This document shows, in pieces, positions 52,701 through 62,466 of a stretch of DNA of 64,000 bases; the stretch's first letter is position 1; each line of letters begins with the position of its first letter. This stretch comes from Xenopus tropicalis (taxonomy: Eukaryota > Chordata > Amphibia > Anura > Pipidae). The translations under genes and the position numbers were made by a program. Location: positions 45,769,358 through 45,833,357 of the forward strand of contig NC_030683.2 in assembly GCF_000004195.4 (NCBI RefSeq). Direction: 5' to 3'. Below the pieces are notes generated by a model, which saw nothing but the letters and a program-made list of their open reading frames with translations, made no database searches and was not told the DNA's origin.

Positions 52701-53540
52701 AGTCTATGGGTGGATAATTGCCCCCTGCTGGGGCAATTAACTGCCCATTCCTCACAAAAGTCATAGCACCCTATTCCCGAATAAGCCGCACGGTTTGACA
52801 CCTCATTCATGGGTCTGCAACGACAAACGGTGGTTAATTGCCCCCTGCTGGGGCAATTAACCGCCCACCCCTCAGAAAAGGCATAGCACCCCATTCCCGA
52901 ATAAGCTGCACGGTTTGACACCTCATTCATGGGTCTACGAAAAACGGTGCGGGACTCAGTCAAAGTTGGTGTCAATGTTAAGTCTATGGGCGGATAATTG
53001 CCCCCTGCTGGGGCAATTAACCGCCCACCCCTCAGAAAAGTCATAGCACCCCACTCCCGAATAAGCCGCACGGTTTGACACCTCATTCATGGGTCTACGA
53101 CAAACGGTGGTTAATTGCCCCCTGCTGGGGCAATTAACCGCCCACCCCTCAGAAAAGGCATAGCACCCCATTCCCGAATAAGCTGCACGGTTTGACACCT
53201 CATTCATGGGTCTACGAAAAACGGTGCGGGACTCAGTCAAAGTTGGTGTCAATGTTAAGTCTATGGGCGGATAATTGCCCCCTGCTGGGGCAATTAACTG
53301 CCCACCCCTCAGAAAAGGCATAGCACCCCATTCCCGAATAAGCTGCACGGTTTGACACCTCATTCATGGGTCTACGAAAAACGGTGCGGGACTCAGTCAA
53401 AGTTGGTCTCAATGTTAAGTCTATTGGCGGATAATTGCCCCCTGCTGGGGCAATTAACTGCCCACCCCTCAGAAAAGTCATTGCACCCCATTCTCGAATT
53501 AGCCGCACAGTTTAACACCTTATTCATGGGTCTACGACAA
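49744..53540 (-). repeat. Tandem satellite, right array (about 28 monomers), inverted
   Basis: Same monomers as the left array in reverse orientation (tcattcatgggtctacgac..). There are more copies, and short and long units alternate fairly regularly, giving a higher-order period near 277 bp. It abuts the left array at 49743/49744 without a spacer, in the middle of a monomer on the left side. Confidence 0.93.
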
Positions 53541-54145
53541 ACTAGTTATTTGCCAAAATCCCCATCATAAGTCAATGGGGCAAATTTGGGGACCTCTCTT
53601 GCCCCGGGGGTAAAACTTATACCCTTGTATTCATTCCCCCCCAGAGAATGTTGATAAATGGAGGATTCATTTCCCCCTACTATAACAGCCCCCCTAGTTA
53701 TATAGGGCTTGGGGCAAGCAGCAGGCTCTAACCCTGAGTGTTTCAGTCAGTCGGTTAGGATACACCAACCGCCAATATGCAGAAGACAAGATTACGAAGA
53801 AACATGTTACAAGTGGGAGGAGGAAGGATAGCGAAGTGGTAGAGCGCACGCCCTTACATCGCCGGGTGTGGAGTTCGATTCCTGCCCCGTTGGCTTTGGA
53901 GTTCGATTCCTACCCCGTAAGGTTTGGAGTTCGAGTCCCGCCCTGGCAGCTGAGCTTCCTTGGGTCTCAAAGCTGATGCCTTAGGTAGGGCATGTATCAG
54001 AAATGGTATCAGCATTGAGCCCCATTGATAGAGGCAGACGCACCAAGGGAATTGAACTATGAAGGACCATTGATGGCCACAGGCGCGTCCTGGCCTCCTC
54101 CTTTTTGTATTTTCAAGGGCAGCTCATGATTTATGATGCCAGCTA
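53541..54145 (+). ncRNA. tRNA-like module with one A box and three B boxes, right arm
   Basis: A box TAGCGAAGTGG at 53829-53839. B boxes are GTTCGATTCC (53873-53882), GTTCGATTCC (53901-53910) and GTTCGAGTCC (53929-53938), spaced exactly 28 bp. The A-to-first-B distance (44 bp start to start) is in the normal range for internal pol III promoters. CACGCCC can pair with GGGTGTG (53847-53853 with 53864-53870), giving a stem in the anticodon-arm region that is not tRNA-like in length. Transcription would run away from the palindrome centre. The segment up to 53816 is the conserved spacer next to the satellite. Confidence 0.6.
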
Positions 54146-54149
54146 TTAA

Positions 54150-56621
54150 CCCTTTTACTGCCAGCTGTTTTGGTCAAAGCGGAACTTGTATTGCCAGACA
54201 GTTTTTGAACATTTTGCACTGTTTCACTTTAGGGGCCTTTCCTTGGGGGGACTTTTAGTTTACCCAGGAAAACAATATATTGTTTTTTTCAGAACAACCT
54301 AAGCTTTCAAAATATGGTAGAATTTTTGTGTAATTCCAATTCTGTAACAAGATATAGGCTTCTAAATGTCTAAAAATGCAAAAAAAATCGAATTTTCCAT
54401 AATATAAACACACATACTAGAAACAAAAATTATTTTATGCACGAATATACAACTGATTTGGAAAGTCCCATGTCTCCTGAACGTGCCAATACCAAATATA
54501 TATAGTTTTATGGAGATTTCTCAAAAACTCCCAGCAGTACATTACCAAATTTCCAAAGCAATGCTCCAGAAAGCGGCATACCTTAGATTTCAAGGACAAA
54601 ATTTCCACTAACAGAAGGTTTATCCCAGAAAATTGTACATTTTTGGAAAGAACAGATTCTGGGGAATACAGAATAGGCACAACTGTCTGTCTACTCGAAA
54701 CTATCAAGTCGCAATGCTTTCCTAAAGTTATTGGTTTTTATCAAAATTTGTGATTTTTTTTAAAAATTGCTTCAAAACTTCCAGTCTATAGTATCTTATC
54801 TCCTACAGGTCATAAAGTAACCAAATAAAACACCCTAAATATGAACGCCAGGGGTCCACTGAACAGTTTGATGCCCAATATGTATAGATTTAGCTAAGTA
54901 TGTGGCATGTAGGGGCCCCAATGGGAACATACCCCCATATGATGTATCATTTCAGCTCCTGCAAAATCAACACATTTACATCCTTTATGTGGGATAATGC
55001 TATAAAAAAAGTACACTCACCCCAGAAAGCCATATATTTTTGGAAAGTACACATCCCCCTGAATCTATAATGGGTAAACATTTCTTTTTGCTCCAAAGTA
55101 CCAAGCTGTAAAGCTTTCCTAAGTTTGCAGATTTATATGACATTTAGAAAATCGCATAAAAATGTTGCAATTTGCCGCATTTATCTCTCACAATTTCTTG
55201 ATAAAGGCAAATCACCCCAAATAGGAACACCAGAGGCCTACTGAACAGTTTGATGCCCAATATGCATAGATATACCAAAGTCTGCGGTATGTACTGACCC
55301 CGAAATGAAAATAGCGCATAAGGATTTCTCGCCTGCCAGCTAAGCATTTGCACACAGAGCCCCCTGTCAGTGTATTATGTGCCGAAACTTCCCCTAACTA
55401 TACACAGACCCCCACAAAACCATATAATTTTGGAAAGTACACATTCTGACAAATCCAACAAGGGTAAAGAGTCCTTTCTGCACCAAAGTACCAATCTGCA
55501 AAGCTTTCCTAAAGTTATTGTTTTTTATGGCATTTCAGAAAATCGCCTAAAAATGTTGCAATTTGCCGCATTTATCTCACACAATTTCTTGCGTACAAAG
55601 GCAAGTCACCCCAAATAGGAACACCAGAGGCCTACTGAACAGTTTGATGCCCAATATGCATAGATATACCAAAGTCTGTACTGACCCCAATATGAAAATA
55701 GCGCATAAGGATTTCAGCTTTTGCACACAGAGCCCCCTGACAGCGTATTATGTGCAGTAACCCCCCCCCCCCTAACTATACAGAGAGCACCAGGAAACCA
55801 TATATTTTTGGAAAGTACAAATTCTGATGAATTCAAAATAGGCAAAGTTATTTTTGTACACCAAAGTTACACCTGGCAATGCTACGCTAAAAACAGATTA
55901 GGAACACTTATACAGGGATAAAATGCGATAAAACCACAAAAATTGTGCAAATCAGTGAAACAACAAAATAAGTCACATGACAGTGTAATTAGTGGTCAGA
56001 ATATCTGATCCAATAGTCACGCTGTCAAAATAAACAGTTTTTGGGTAAAAGAAACTAAAAACAAAGTGGCAAAATGAAAAAAAAACAAAGTGTTTGTGTA
56101 TACATGTGTGTACATGTGTAAAAGTTTTGTTATAGTGTGTAAGTGTGTATATGAGTGTAAATAAGTGTATAAAAGTGTGAAAAATGAAAAAAAAAACTGC
56201 TAAAATGTGTGCTGTAAGTGTGTGTAAATGTATGTAAGTGTGTATAAATGTATGTAAGTGTGTGTGTAAGTGTGTAAATGAAAAAAAAAAAGTTCTTACC
56301 TGTCCTGAAGACCCGATCGCCTCCTCTTCAGTGGGCCGGCCGGCAGGGGGAAGGAGCAAGCAGGAAGCAGCAGACGCGATGCGATCGCGTCTGCTTCTTC
56401 CTGGAGGGTCCTGCGAACGATTGTCTTGCAGGACCCTCATGACAGCCCCCCTGGCACGTTGCCCAGGGGGGCTGTCATGGATAGAAGCTCTCTGCAGCGG
56501 AGGCACATGCCGCCGCTGCAGAGAGCTGCGCATAAATGCCAACGATGTATGGGACACGTCGTTGGCATTTAAGCCCTTTTACTGCCACGACGTATGCCAT
56601 ACGTTGTTGGCAGTAAAAGAG
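54150..56621. mobile_element. piggyBac-type non-autonomous element, right arm (2472 bp)
   Basis: Ends CCCTTTTACTGCCA and GGCAGTAAAAGAG are flanked by TTAA (54146-54149, 56622-56625). It contains a tandem duplication of about 390 bp (for example ttgcaatttgccgcatttat at about 55164 and 55557) that is single in the left arm. A 90-codon frame (54435-54707 on minus) is nearly the same as that in the left arm (46339-46611), but it has no recognisable domain. Confidence 0.8.
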
Positions 56622-57349
56622 TTAAAACACTAGTGCACTTGGTCTGTCTGATGCTGCCATTCCAACCATGGAAAATGGGGGTGCTTTGTAATGTGGGTGT
56701 GGTCAGAGGGGCGTGGTCAAAAAATATTGCATCACTTAGCGCGGCATATACTTTTGTCCCTCTTTTTCATTTTTAAATGTTGGGAGGTATGGTGTGGTGC
56801 AGTGTTGGGTGTCAGTGTTGCCTACAGGGCGTAAGAAACTCACTGGGTTCAGTACAGATAGGTTGTCCCAAGTTGTGGAAAGATATATTTCTTAACTATT
56901 GATAATGTCTGCTTTATTTATCATTTATACTTGTCCAAAGCTGCTGTCACTGCCTGTGGCCTTAACCTTAATAACTATAAATGAAAAACATGGCTGTAAT
57001 AATCTCTTATGTATTAAAAGGGATATTGGAGGCATTCTGTGATAAAGGTACAAAGCTGCAGGCCTCGTATATTATAAGGGATAATGTACCCCCTACTGTA
57101 AATGATAAGGATATTAGCAGTCACTGAGGGGCTCTGTGACCATATAAAGGCACAAGGCTGCAGGCTGAGTTATACAGGAACTCTGAGTATCACTCATGTA
57201 TGATAAGGGATAATGTACCCTCTACTGTAAATGATAAGGATTTTAGAAGTCACTGAGGGGTTCTGTGCCCATATAAAGCACAAGGCTGCAGGCTGAGTTA
57301 TACAAATGGCCCTCTCTCAAAACCATCCTAACCACAAAAAAAACCAGTA

Positions 57350-57640
57350 TAAAATACAGGTACTATTTTATTATTACAGAGAAAAGGGAATCATTTAAGC
57401 ATGAAATAAACCCAATAGGGCTGTTCTGCCCCCAATAAGGGGTAATTATATCTTAGTTGGGATCAAGTACAGGTACTGTTTTATTATTACAGAGAAAAGG
57501 GAATCATTTTACCATGAAATAAACCCAATAGGGCTGTTCTGCCCCCAATAAGGGGTAATGATATCTTAGTTGGGATCAATTACAGGTACTGTTTTATTAT
57601 TACAGAGAAAAGAGAATCATTTAACCATGAAATAAATGTG
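57350..57640. repeat. Direct triplication of a dispersed repeat, right arm
   Basis: Mirror of 43985-44215 with an extra copy. The word gttttattattacagagaaa recurs at about 57478 and 57590, with a further partial copy at about 57366. Confidence 0.8.
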
Positions 57641-57935
57641 AAAAGAGGAGGGAAAAATGCCAAACTACAGTATTAAAAATATATGATTATGCGCCTGATA
57701 TACGTTGTACCAACTGGATTTGCCCAGAAACAGCCCAGTGTGTAATTACCCACAGGAGAGACTAGTGCTCTATTTGCTTTTACCAGGGGGTAATCTTAAT
57801 CACTCTTAGCACTTCCCACATTCCAGAAAAAAGATAAGGCTGGAGAAGTTTGGTGTCAAAATGGACCCCCTACTGTGCATGTTAACGTTACTTTCCAGGC
57901 ACCACCTGCTGTCTAAAAACAGAATAACAGCCTAA

Positions 57936-58272
57936 GGGCTCTGGCACACGGGGAAGATTAGTCGCCCGCGATTAACTCCCTGTTCGCGGGCGACTAATCT
58001 CCCCAAGTTGCCTAGCCCTGCCATCCCACCGGCGAACATGTAAGTCGCCGGCGGGATGGCAGACGCGGCGGCGCGATTTTGCGCAAATCGCCGAAAAAGA
58101 CTCGCAAGTCTTTTTCGGCGACTTCCGGAAATCGCCCCGCTGCGTCTGCCATCCCGCCGGCGACTTACATGTTCGCCGGTGGGATGGCAGGGCTAGGCAA
58201 CTCGGGGAGATTAGTCGCCCGCGAACAGGGAGTTAATCGCGGGCGACTATTCTTCCCCGTGTGCCAGAGCCC
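57936..58272. mobile_element. PIF/Harbinger-like MITE, present in right arm only (337 bp)
   Basis: Perfect long inverted ends, GGGCTCTGGCACACGGGGAA and its reverse complement, flanked by TAA on both sides (57933-57935, 58273-58275). The whole element folds back on itself around 58104. The left arm carries the empty site, ccttcttaggctg, near 43390. Confidence 0.93.
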
Positions 58273-58420
58273 TAAGAAGGCTTTTTTTCCCCTGACACAG
58301 CAGGGAAATGGCACGAGATAACACAACAGGATAGCCTGTGTTATCTTGTAACTAGTTAAGTTTTGGGAAAACCTGCGCTTCATCTGTAGGGGGGTTATCT
58401 GTGCATTGGTAAACTATGTA

Positions 58421-59149
58421 CGCCACCATGATCAAACATGGAGTAACTTCAGTGTCCCTATTTTGCCTTATAGATTATAAAATAACACAAACAGTAGATT
58501 TTCTTTAAACCAACAAGCAAGAAGTATGTACAGCACAAGTTCTGTGCATTAAAGGACATGTAAACCCTATATTTTTCTATCATTATTAACGGTTGGGCAC
58601 ATCTTCCCCACCCATATAGCATCATTTGTACTGAATATGTTCTCTCTGTTCACCAGCACCATCACATTTTTCTAAAACAAAAAGAAGCTTTCACCCAGCA
58701 GCCATTTTCCCTCTTACACATAAGGCTAATGCCAGACAAAGCTTAGGGCGGATATTTTCGGCAAGTGGAAAAACGCTTGCCGAAAATTCCGCCCCACACC
58801 TCTTACTTGTGCCTGCACCCGAATGAATAGAATACGCTCAGGTGCAGGCACATGTAGCGTTTTTCCACTTGCCGAAAATATCCGCTGTACACCTCGTCTG
58901 GCATTAGCCTAAACATGTTTCTCCAGCAGAGTACACAGCTAGAGCAGAGTTTCTATGGAAACCAGCGATGCCATATCTTAATTGCCTGTTAGCTGTGTTT
59001 AGTAGCTTGAGTTGAGAAGAATTGAGCATGCTCAGGAGCCAACAGCCAAAATTAATTCCTCAAGGGGAGGACGAGTGGGTTAGAGGAGGAAATGGATTCC
59101 CAAGTGATGCTGCAGCCTTACTATTAACCTTTTAACATCCAGAATGGAA
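58421..59149. other. Flank of the palindrome
   Basis: AT-rich DNA with a T2-like start (ttaaaggacatgtaaaccct, about 58551) and the MITE at 58734. No gene is recognised. Confidence 0.5.
58734..58909. mobile_element. PIF/Harbinger-like MITE with TAA target duplication
   Basis: Perfect inverted ends GGCTAATGCCAGAC / GTCTGGCATTAGCC with TAA on both flanks. Inner arms ttttcggcaagtggaaaaac and gtttttccacttgccgaaaa pair. It is related to 28047. Confidence 0.88.
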
Positions 59150-59345
59150 GGTATTTAAACAGTACCTTGTACTTGATCCCAACTAAGATTGAATTAATCC
59201 TTATTGGAGCCAAAACACTCCTAGTTGGTTTAATTACTGTTTAAATATTTTTTTTACCAAACTTAAGGTAAGAGATCCGAATTACGGAAAGACCACTTAT
59301 CCCAGGTACTGAGCATTCTTGATAACAGGTCCTATACCTGTACTT
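59150..59345. mobile_element. GTATAGGA-type dispersed element
   Basis: Contains cttgtacttgatcccaacta, then ggtaagagatccgaattacg, and ends ataacaggtcctatacctgt. This shows that the palindrome-arm duplicates (43985, 57350) and the elements at 20978 and 33365 are parts of one family. Confidence 0.65.
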
Positions 59346-60957
59346 AATAAAATATGTATGTAATAAACTTAATAAAATATGTTTGTAATAAAGTATGCCA
59401 TATTCTGCAAACTACATATGAGTAGTGAGTTCAAATTGTGATACAGGCTTATTTACTCTTCCGGTCCTGTGTTCAGTGCCCATAGGTGCCCTCATTTCTC
59501 ATGATTATAGTAATACTGCAAGGCTCCATTGCACTTCCAGAGATGCACTCTGCGCTCTGTGACTGTTCAGAAGTGCTCTGTGAGCTCCTCCTTTTAAGTT
59601 ATGACAGCAGAAAAAGCCATACCACAGTAATAAATAACTACTCAATGTGTAGTAATTTAAAGAAAAAAAAAGTTTTGTTTGCTAAAACTATTTTGCCAAA
59701 ATCCTCTCCACATGGAGCAGATTTTGGCACAAAACTACCTACTTCAGCACTCTGCTACAATTAAAAGCAATCAGGCATGCGCATTAGGCACCTCTTTGAG
59801 GTCATGGTCGGAGAGAGTGAAAGAGCTCAGAAAGCAAAAGGGGACAGAGTTTCACTCTAGATAAGGAACTAAGTAAAAGACCTGTAGTTGAACTGTCTGT
59901 AATTAAGAAACAAAATAAATCTGGATGCAGGGAGAAAGTTTTGTTATTCTGGGGGCTGTACAGAGTAATTTTAGAGATTTAAAAAAAAAAAAAAGGTTTA
60001 CCGTACTTATTTTTTAAGCCAACTCTCAAATTAGAGAGCCCCTTGTCTTTAGCATCTGAATGAGCTCTGTAGTGTATGTATTTTTATACAACTTCTTTTT
60101 GAGAAGAGGTGATACAGCTCCAGATTATAGATTAGCGGTTTACCAATGGACAATGTGGTTTAGTAGCAGACAGGTACTCTGCATTATTCCTGGTGGTATC
60201 AGGCTGCTCTCTTCTTATCAGTGTTTTATACCATCTGATGATTTTTCCAAGACTGTATATTTGCAATCATTATTTCATTACATCCACACCCTTTTTCCAG
60301 CTTTTCTGGTCTGCTCTGTTGACATTTTGGCAGCAAATCGAATTCCTTGTCTGCTGCCATTTGCATTCTAGCAGACAGGCCTTGCAACATGTAGAGCTCT
60401 GCCATACATGATATTAAAATGAGGGTTTTCCCTCCATTGCCTATTGTTAAGGTAGTTTTAATGAAAGCAGGCTAGGGTACAAATAAAAATTTGCCTACAC
60501 CCTACACCGCATCATAGAATTTTGACTCAGCAACTGCCAAGAATATGTATGTGTGTAGTTTATGTGTGTAGTTTTATTTATATAGCGCTGCTATTGTCCA
60601 TTGTCCATATATTAGGGAGGTCTTGCACATGCCCCTCCATAGTGTAAAATGAATGCTGCAATGCTTAACCATTGTTATTAACACAGTAAATATTGCATTT
60701 TAAAGTAAAACTGACTCCTGTGCTAATATCTTTTTAGTACTTAAAGAACAAGTTGTTTTGACACATATCCCTGATTTAAAATTTTCCCAGATTTTATACT
60801 ATATCTTCATGGTCCCTTGAAAAATATAAAATGGGGGTTCTACTGTATTTTATGTTAAGTCTGTGTGAGGTGTGGAATGGCTTTTTAGTGTTACCTCCTC
60901 CCATTTATATAATTAACAAATGTGTGGAATCACAAGTGTGAGAAATCTTGTTAAATC
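59346..60957. other. Intergenic or intronic sequence
   Basis: AT-rich DNA with an A-run near 59980. No gene, RNA or clear transposon is recognised. Confidence 0.5.
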
Positions 60958-61275
60958 TAAAACTGGCCATACAGGCACCAATATTATTGTACAAAATCTC
61001 ATTTCGTACGATATTCGGTGTGTGTGTGGCAGCTCGCCGAGACTACTAATATCGCAAAACCTGTGTATATCTGTTGTCTCGTCGATGTGGCAGGCTAAAA
61101 GATTTTGACCAGGCGCCGTTGAAGGCGAACTCTACGCTTAGGGCTGAGGTGGAGGTAGAATTTCTATTGTTTCTACCTCCATATCTGACGATTCAGCCCT
61201 GAACATCAGTGGAGGGTGGGAATGATCTTTCCTGCGACCACCATTCGTTATTGCTAAGTGTATGGCCACCTTAAA
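60958..61275. mobile_element. MITE (GGCCATACA family)
   Basis: The left aactggccatacaggcac and right aagtgtatggccaccttaaa are imperfect inverted ends. The interior has paired arms near tcatttcgtacgatattcgg and around gaggtggaggtagaatttct / attgtttctacctccatatc. Confidence 0.65.
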
Positions 61276-61718
61276 TCAGTCTGTACTGCCAGAGTGCCCG
61301 AAGTTCTCCTGTTGTTCCCAGGCTCTAGTTTGAAATTGCCATTAGCCCTTTCTTATTTGGCACTGTCTCCTTGTGATTGTCGTTAGAGTGGTCCCTGGAT
61401 GTCAGGTTCTGTGGTGGGCTCTAAGAGGTCCAATCTGACACTGCACTAGACTGTTTTTGGGCTGAAAAGCTTTCACGCATTCGCTTCTCTGCATTTCCAA
61501 AGACAAAGGGAGCACAGGGGACAATCACATGTTCTTTTATTCCATTTTATGTGGTGTATATAGAGAGATTTCATAAAAAGATATAGGTGAAGAGGCTCTA
61601 TCATTTTTTTATATTCAGGTGCTGTTATTTGTATCCTTCATTCAACACAAACAATGTTTGTATATATATATACATAAGTACGAAATTGGCTAATTGTGGT
61701 GGCCATATCTGGTATCTG

Positions 61719-62055
61719 GTAGAACCGCAAAAAGCAAATGGCACTCAGGGCTTAGAGGAAAAATTCCTTTTAAAAAAGATTTTATTTGCGAAACAATGCA
61801 ACGTTTCGAGGCAAAATAGCCCCTTTATCAAAATAGCCCCCTCTATTATGCTTGATAAAGGGGCTATTTTGCCTCGAAACGTTGCATTGTTTCGCAAATA
61901 AAATCTTTTTTAAAAGGAATTTTTCCTCTAAGCCCTGAGTGCCATTTGCTTTTTGCGGTTCTACTGGATTCTGGGAGGGTGCCGATCCCTCTGGCAATGT
62001 GCACCGGGCGTTCTGATTTGGAGAGCTAGGGTGTGCGGAATAAGCCTCTGTTGTG
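61719..62055. mobile_element. Retroposed segment with perfect 113-bp inverted duplication
   Basis: Flanked by a 15-bp direct repeat catatctggtatctg (61704-61718 and 62056-62070), typical of a LINE-type target duplication. Inside, 61719-61831 is the exact reverse complement of 61852-61964, with a 20-bp spacer. The conserved word cctcgaaacgttgcattgtt is near the loop. There is no poly-A tail. Confidence 0.75.
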
Positions 62056-62466
62056 CATATCTGGTATCTGCTAATTTGGCGACCTGGCAACATTAACACC
62101 CATTTTTTAAAGGTATTTTTTAAAGACATACTTAAAGGGATGGGTGTGGAAGAGCTACAACTATATGGAAGTTTGTCTTTTCTTCCTGCTCTCCAAGGCT
62201 TAATAAAAGTTCAAGACTTTGCCTTAATAAAAGTATAAAAGTAAAATATAATGGATGTGGCACTGACCTAGCCAAATTTGGTTCATTTTGTTAAAGCAGG
62301 TTTTGAACAATGCAAATTGCCTTCTTGCATGTTTTATTAGTAATCCATTCTTTGAGTGCAGACATTTAAAAAAAAATGGGAGAAAAATGCAAGAAATAAA
62401 AACATAGATATTCTATAATGGAAATAATGAGTATTTGAATGAGTACTAGAAGTTAGGCAGGTTATA

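Larger units (their letters stand above)
43250..58420. repeat. Giant imperfect palindrome, about 15 kb
   Basis: The sequence from about 43281 rightwards (cagatgaagcgcaggttttc) is matched in reverse complement from about 58389 leftwards (gaaaacctgcgcttcatctg). The match continues through the piggyBac-like elements (44780-46886 and 54150-56621), the tRNA-like modules (about 47100-47210 and 53817-53940), the spacers and the satellite arrays, to a junction at about 49743. Weak similarity extends outward to roughly 43190 and 58500. Arms differ by insertions, a 365-bp length difference and satellite copy number. By eye the inner 1 kb of the outer arms is almost identical, while the distal part differs more. 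Confidence 0.93.

Noticed and set aside
49777..53508. Series of 82-136-codon frames on the minus strand in the right satellite array
   Set aside because: They are the mirror of the frames in the left array, repeat with the satellite period, and break wherever a long monomer shifts the frame.
47500..53540. CRISPR-like array of regularly spaced repeats
   Set aside because: The units are contiguous satellite monomers without unique spacers, and this is vertebrate DNA.
53821..53895. A functional tRNA gene
   Set aside because: The A and first B box fit, but the anticodon arm is not a normal 5-bp stem with a 7-nt loop, and the acceptor ends do not pair convincingly.
46339..54707. 90-codon frame conserved in both palindrome arms (46339-46611 and 54435-54707)
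   Set aside because: The two copies are almost identical because the DNA is. There is no recognisable domain, and it lies in the interior of a non-autonomous element.
55973..56557. 194-codon minus-strand frame
   Set aside because: It lies in the terminal hairpin and TG-rich part of the right piggyBac-type element. The middle is low-complexity.
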